From positions 366,051-430,050 of the forward strand of contig CAJYNG010000013.1 of NCBI GenBank assembly GCA_913775725.1: DNA of 64,000 bases, in the 5' to 3' direction. The notes beneath the pieces were generated by a model. The model did not search any database. It saw only the letters and a program-made list of their open reading frames with translations, and had not been told where the DNA came from. Made by a program: the position numbers and the translations under genes. Positions 61,950 to 64,000 of the stretch are shown here, one piece after another. Origin of the DNA: an uncultured Stenotrophomonas sp. (lineage in GTDB: Bacteria; Pseudomonadota; Gammaproteobacteria; Xanthomonadales; Xanthomonadaceae). Position 1 is the stretch's first letter. Each line of letters opens with the position of its first letter.

Positions 61950-63659
61950 ATGCCCCGCAAACTCCTCCTGTGCCTGGCCGCCGCGGCCGCGCTCAGCGCC
62001 TGCAAAGGCGAAGACACGCCGGCCGCCGCGCCAGCCACCGACACCGCTGCTGCGAAGCCGGCCGCCCATCAGTTCTCCCCGGAGATCAACGCCGGCGACT
62101 TCGCCGAGATGGTCAAGACCCTGGCTTCGGATGAATTCGAAGGCCGCGCCCCGGGCAGCAAGGGCGAGGAGCTGACGGTCAACTACATCCGCGACCAGAT
62201 GCAGCGCATTGGCCTGCAGCCCGGCAACGGCGACAGCTGGTTCCAGGATGTGCCGATGACCGAGACCACGGCCGACGAATCGACCGTGCTGAAGATTACC
62301 CAGGGCGGCAAGACCACCGAACTGAAGTTCGGCACCGACATGGTGGTGGGTACCCGTACCGGCCAGGCCGAAGTGAAGGTCGATGCCAGCGACCTGGTGT
62401 TCGTCGGCTACGGCGTCGACGCGCCGGAGCAGAAGTGGAACGACTACGCCGGCCAGGACTGGAAGGGCAAGACGGTCGTCATGTTCGTCAATGACCCGGG
62501 CTTCCATGTCGATGACGCGAAGCTGTTCGACGGCAAGCGCATGACCTACTACGGCCGCTGGACCTACAAGTTCGAAGAGGCTGCGCGCAAGGGCGCCGCT
62601 GCCGCGCTGATCGTGCACGACACCGCCGGCGCGTCCTACGGCTGGGACGTGGTGAAGAACTCCTGGGCCGGCCCGCAGTACGACCTGCCGGCCAAGGATG
62701 ACCCGGAAGCCCGTATTCCGGTGCAGGGCTGGCTGAGTGCCGACGCCGCCAAGGCGCTGTTCGCCGGCGCCGGCCTGGACCTGGCGCAGGCCTACAAGGA
62801 CGCCAGCAAGCGCGGCTTCAAGCCGGTGCCGCTGAAGGCCACCGCTGCGGTCGACCTGAAGAGCCAGATCGCACAGAAGCAGTCGCGCAACGTGGTGGGC
62901 GTGCTGCCGGGCAGCAAGCGCGCTGACGAGGCCGTGCTGTACCTGGCGCACTGGGACCACCTGGGCAAGCATGAGGGTGAGACCGGCGACAACATCTACA
63001 ACGGCGCGGTCGACAACGCGACCGGTGTGGCCGGCATCCTCGAGGTGGCTGAAGCGATGGCCCACCAGGAGCCGAAGCCGGAGCGTTCGGTGGTGTTCCT
63101 GGCCGTGACCCTGGAAGAATCCGGCCTGCTGGGCTCGAAGTACTACGTTGCCCATCCGACCTTCCCGCTGGACAAGATCGCCGGTGTGATCAACATCGAT
63201 GCGATGTCGGTAGCCGGCCGTGCGAAGGACGTGACCGTCACCGGCTTTGGCAGCTCGGAACTGGAAGACATCCTCAAGCCGCTGGCTGCGGCCCAGGACC
63301 GCACGCTGCATGGTGAGACCTCGGTGCAGAGCGGCTTCTACTTCCGCTCGGATCACTTCAACTTCGCCAAGGCCGGCGTGCCGGCCCTGTACGCCGATGG
63401 CGGCGAGGACCTGCGCGAAGGTGGCGTGGACGCTGGCCGCAAGGCCGCAGCGGACTACGGCGCCAACCGCTACCACGGCCCGAAGGACGAGTTCGACGCA
63501 GCCACCTGGAAGCTGGACGGCACCGTCGAGGACCTGCAGCTGATGTACGGCGTGGGCAAGGAACTGGCCGGTGGTGATCGTTGGCCGAACTGGTACGAAG
63601 GCAACCCGTTCAAGGCAGCCCGCGACGCGATGATGAAGGACAAGGCCACGGCCAAGTAA
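61950..63659 (+). CDS. M28-family zinc aminopeptidase, lipoprotein
   Basis: The 569-residue peptidase has a lipobox (LSAC, Cys17), a PA domain (about 150-290) and the M28 catalytic domain. Zinc ligands and catalytic residues: LAHWDHLG (His, Asp), YNGAVDNATGVAG (bridging Asp), TLEESGLLGS (Glu pair), INIDAM (Asp) and RSDHFNFAKAGVP (His). It removes N-terminal residues from peptides in the periplasm. ATG at 61950 follows GGAATCG. The long stop-codon distance to the rrn end makes it monocistronic. Confidence 0.93.
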   Translation: MPRKLLLCLAAAAALSACKGEDTPAAAPATDTAAAKPAAHQFSPEINAGDFAEMVKTLASDEFEGRAPGSKGEELTVNYIRDQMQRIGLQPGNGDSWFQDVPMTETTADESTVLKITQGGKTTELKFGTDMVVGTRTGQAEVKVDASDLVFVGYGVDAPEQKWNDYAGQDWKGKTVVMFVNDPGFHVDDAKLFDGKRMTYYGRWTYKFEEAARKGAAAALIVHDTAGASYGWDVVKNSWAGPQYDLPAKDDPEARIPVQGWLSADAAKALFAGAGLDLAQAYKDASKRGFKPVPLKATAAVDLKSQIAQKQSRNVVGVLPGSKRADEAVLYLAHWDHLGKHEGETGDNIYNGAVDNATGVAGILEVAEAMAHQEPKPERSVVFLAVTLEESGLLGSKYYVAHPTFPLDKIAGVINIDAMSVAGRAKDVTVTGFGSSELEDILKPLAAAQDRTLHGETSVQSGFYFRSDHFNFAKAGVPALYADGGEDLREGGVDAGRKAAADYGANRYHGPKDEFDAATWKLDGTVEDLQLMYGVGKELAGGDRWPNWYEGNPFKAARDAMMKDKATAK

Positions 63660-63695
63660 GTCGGGCGATGCTCGACTGAACAACGTTGAGAGCAG

Positions 63696-63727
63696 AGCGG
63701 CGCCCCACGGGGCGCCGCTTTTTTTGT
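63696..63727 (+). terminator. Intrinsic terminator of the M28 peptidase gene
   Basis: AGCGGCGCCC/GGGCGCCGCT stem with a short loop followed by TTTTTTT, about 36 bp after the stop codon. Confidence 0.9.
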
Positions 63728-63740
63728 GCGCTCCGCCATT

Positions 63741-63854
63741 GGTGGGTGCCAACCTTGGTTGGCACTCTGCCATCGGTAGTCGCCAACCTTGGTTGGCGCC
63801 GCCGCTCGCGGCGGTTCCATCAACGCGCCTGCCGGCCAGCGGCCGGCACTACCC
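63741..63854. repeat. Cluster of three SMAG-type palindromes
   Basis: TGGGTGCCAACCTTGGTTGGCA (63743-63764), GTAGTCGCCAACCTTGGTTGGCG (63776-63798) and GCCGGCCAGCGGCCGGCACTAC (63831-63852), between the M28 gene and the rrn end. Confidence 0.8.
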
Positions 63855-63874
63855 GCCTTTCCTGCGCACAAAGA

Positions 63875-63904
63875 AAAACCCCGCTGCGTGAGCAGCGGGG
63901 TTTT
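63875..63904. terminator. Bidirectional terminator, end of the rrn operon
   Basis: AAAACCCCGCTGC/GCAGCGGGGTTTT, a perfect 13-bp stem with loop GTGA. It lies 9 bp downstream of the 5S rRNA on the minus strand. Confidence 0.9.
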
Positions 63905-63912
63905 GGGTGTAA

Positions 63913-64000
63913 ACCCTGGCGATGACCTACTCTCGCATGGCTTGAGCCACACTACCATCGGCGCAGCTGCGTTTCACTTCCGAGTTCGGGATGGGATCGG
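63913..64000 (-). rRNA. rrf: 5S ribosomal RNA, 3' part (5' end outside the window)
   Basis: Read on the minus strand the sequence runs CCGAACTCGGAAGTGAAACG, GCGCCGATGGTAGTGTGG, CATGCGAGAGTAGGTCATCG and CCAGGG, matching the bacterial 5S consensus. About 88 of some 115-120 nt are visible. The rrn operon therefore continues beyond position 64000 and is transcribed leftward. Confidence 0.97.

Noticed and set aside
61317-63773. Minus-strand open frame of 818 codons opposite the solenoid and M28 peptidase genes
   Set aside because: Shadow frame without motifs; it crosses two plus-strand genes and the terminator.

Overview
The window is chromosomal DNA of a gammaproteobacterium of the Xanthomonadaceae, almost certainly Stenotrophomonas (S. 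maltophilia complex). Base composition is GC-rich, coding density is high, and the intergenic spaces are full of short palindromes with a GTAG end, the hallmark of SMAG repeats of S. maltophilia. Gene content (Oar-type TonB-dependent receptor, ELM1-family protein, ctaC-ctaD-ctaG-ctaE cluster, PutA without a ribbon-helix-helix domain) fits. The right end runs into a 5S rRNA on the minus strand, so an rrn operon lies just beyond. No tRNA, insertion sequence, prophage or CRISPR array was seen.

Layout. 0-12.7 kb: ELM1-family gene end, small secreted proteins, a VUT-family transporter, glnE, a succinyl-CoA:acetate CoA-transferase, an HglS-type 2-oxoadipate dioxygenase, a HAD hydrolase and an EF-hand protein. 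12.7-13.3 kb: a gene-free repeat block with two long-stemmed branched palindromes. 13.3-26.3 kb: two divergent gene sets that together look like a muropeptide-scavenging locus. Leftward: transglutaminase-like protein, TonB-dependent receptor, serine hydrolase, D-Ala-D-Ala dipeptidase. Rightward: NlpC/P60 endopeptidase, L-Ala-D/L-Glu epimerase, RpiR/MurR-type regulator, L,D-transpeptidase-like protein, APC permease. 26.3-33.3 kb: YiaA/B-type protein, PQQ-dependent sugar dehydrogenase, lipoprotein, BglX with a LacI-type operator, MscS channel, folB. 33.4-34.4 kb: an accessory insert with a HEPN/Abi-like gene and a tiny divergent ORF. 34.4-40.7 kb: tsaD, then rpsU-yqeY-yihY-dnaG, a phosphatase and a BASS transporter. 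40.9-50.4 kb: a complete aa3 cytochrome c oxidase and heme A biogenesis region. 50.6-63.7 kb: putA, pnuC-nadR, fadL-type porin, rhomboid protease, envC-ctpA, a repeat-solenoid protein and an M28 peptidase.

Three things stand out. (1) The 13.3-26.3 kb genes form a plausible complete path from uptake of peptidoglycan peptides to free amino acids under an RpiR regulator. (2) Three copies of a composite palindrome (12.8, 13.1 and 23.1 kb) share a conserved core but carry unrelated, nearly perfectly self-complementary 24-27 nt arms. (3) SMAG repeats have entered genes: four genes take their TAG stop codon from the GTAG end of a repeat, and one small cytochrome-oxidase-cluster gene carries a whole SMAG dimer in frame.

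All functional calls come from reading the sequence and recalled family knowledge; no database search was run. Start codons were chosen by ribosome-binding site and signal peptide, and doubtful ones are flagged.
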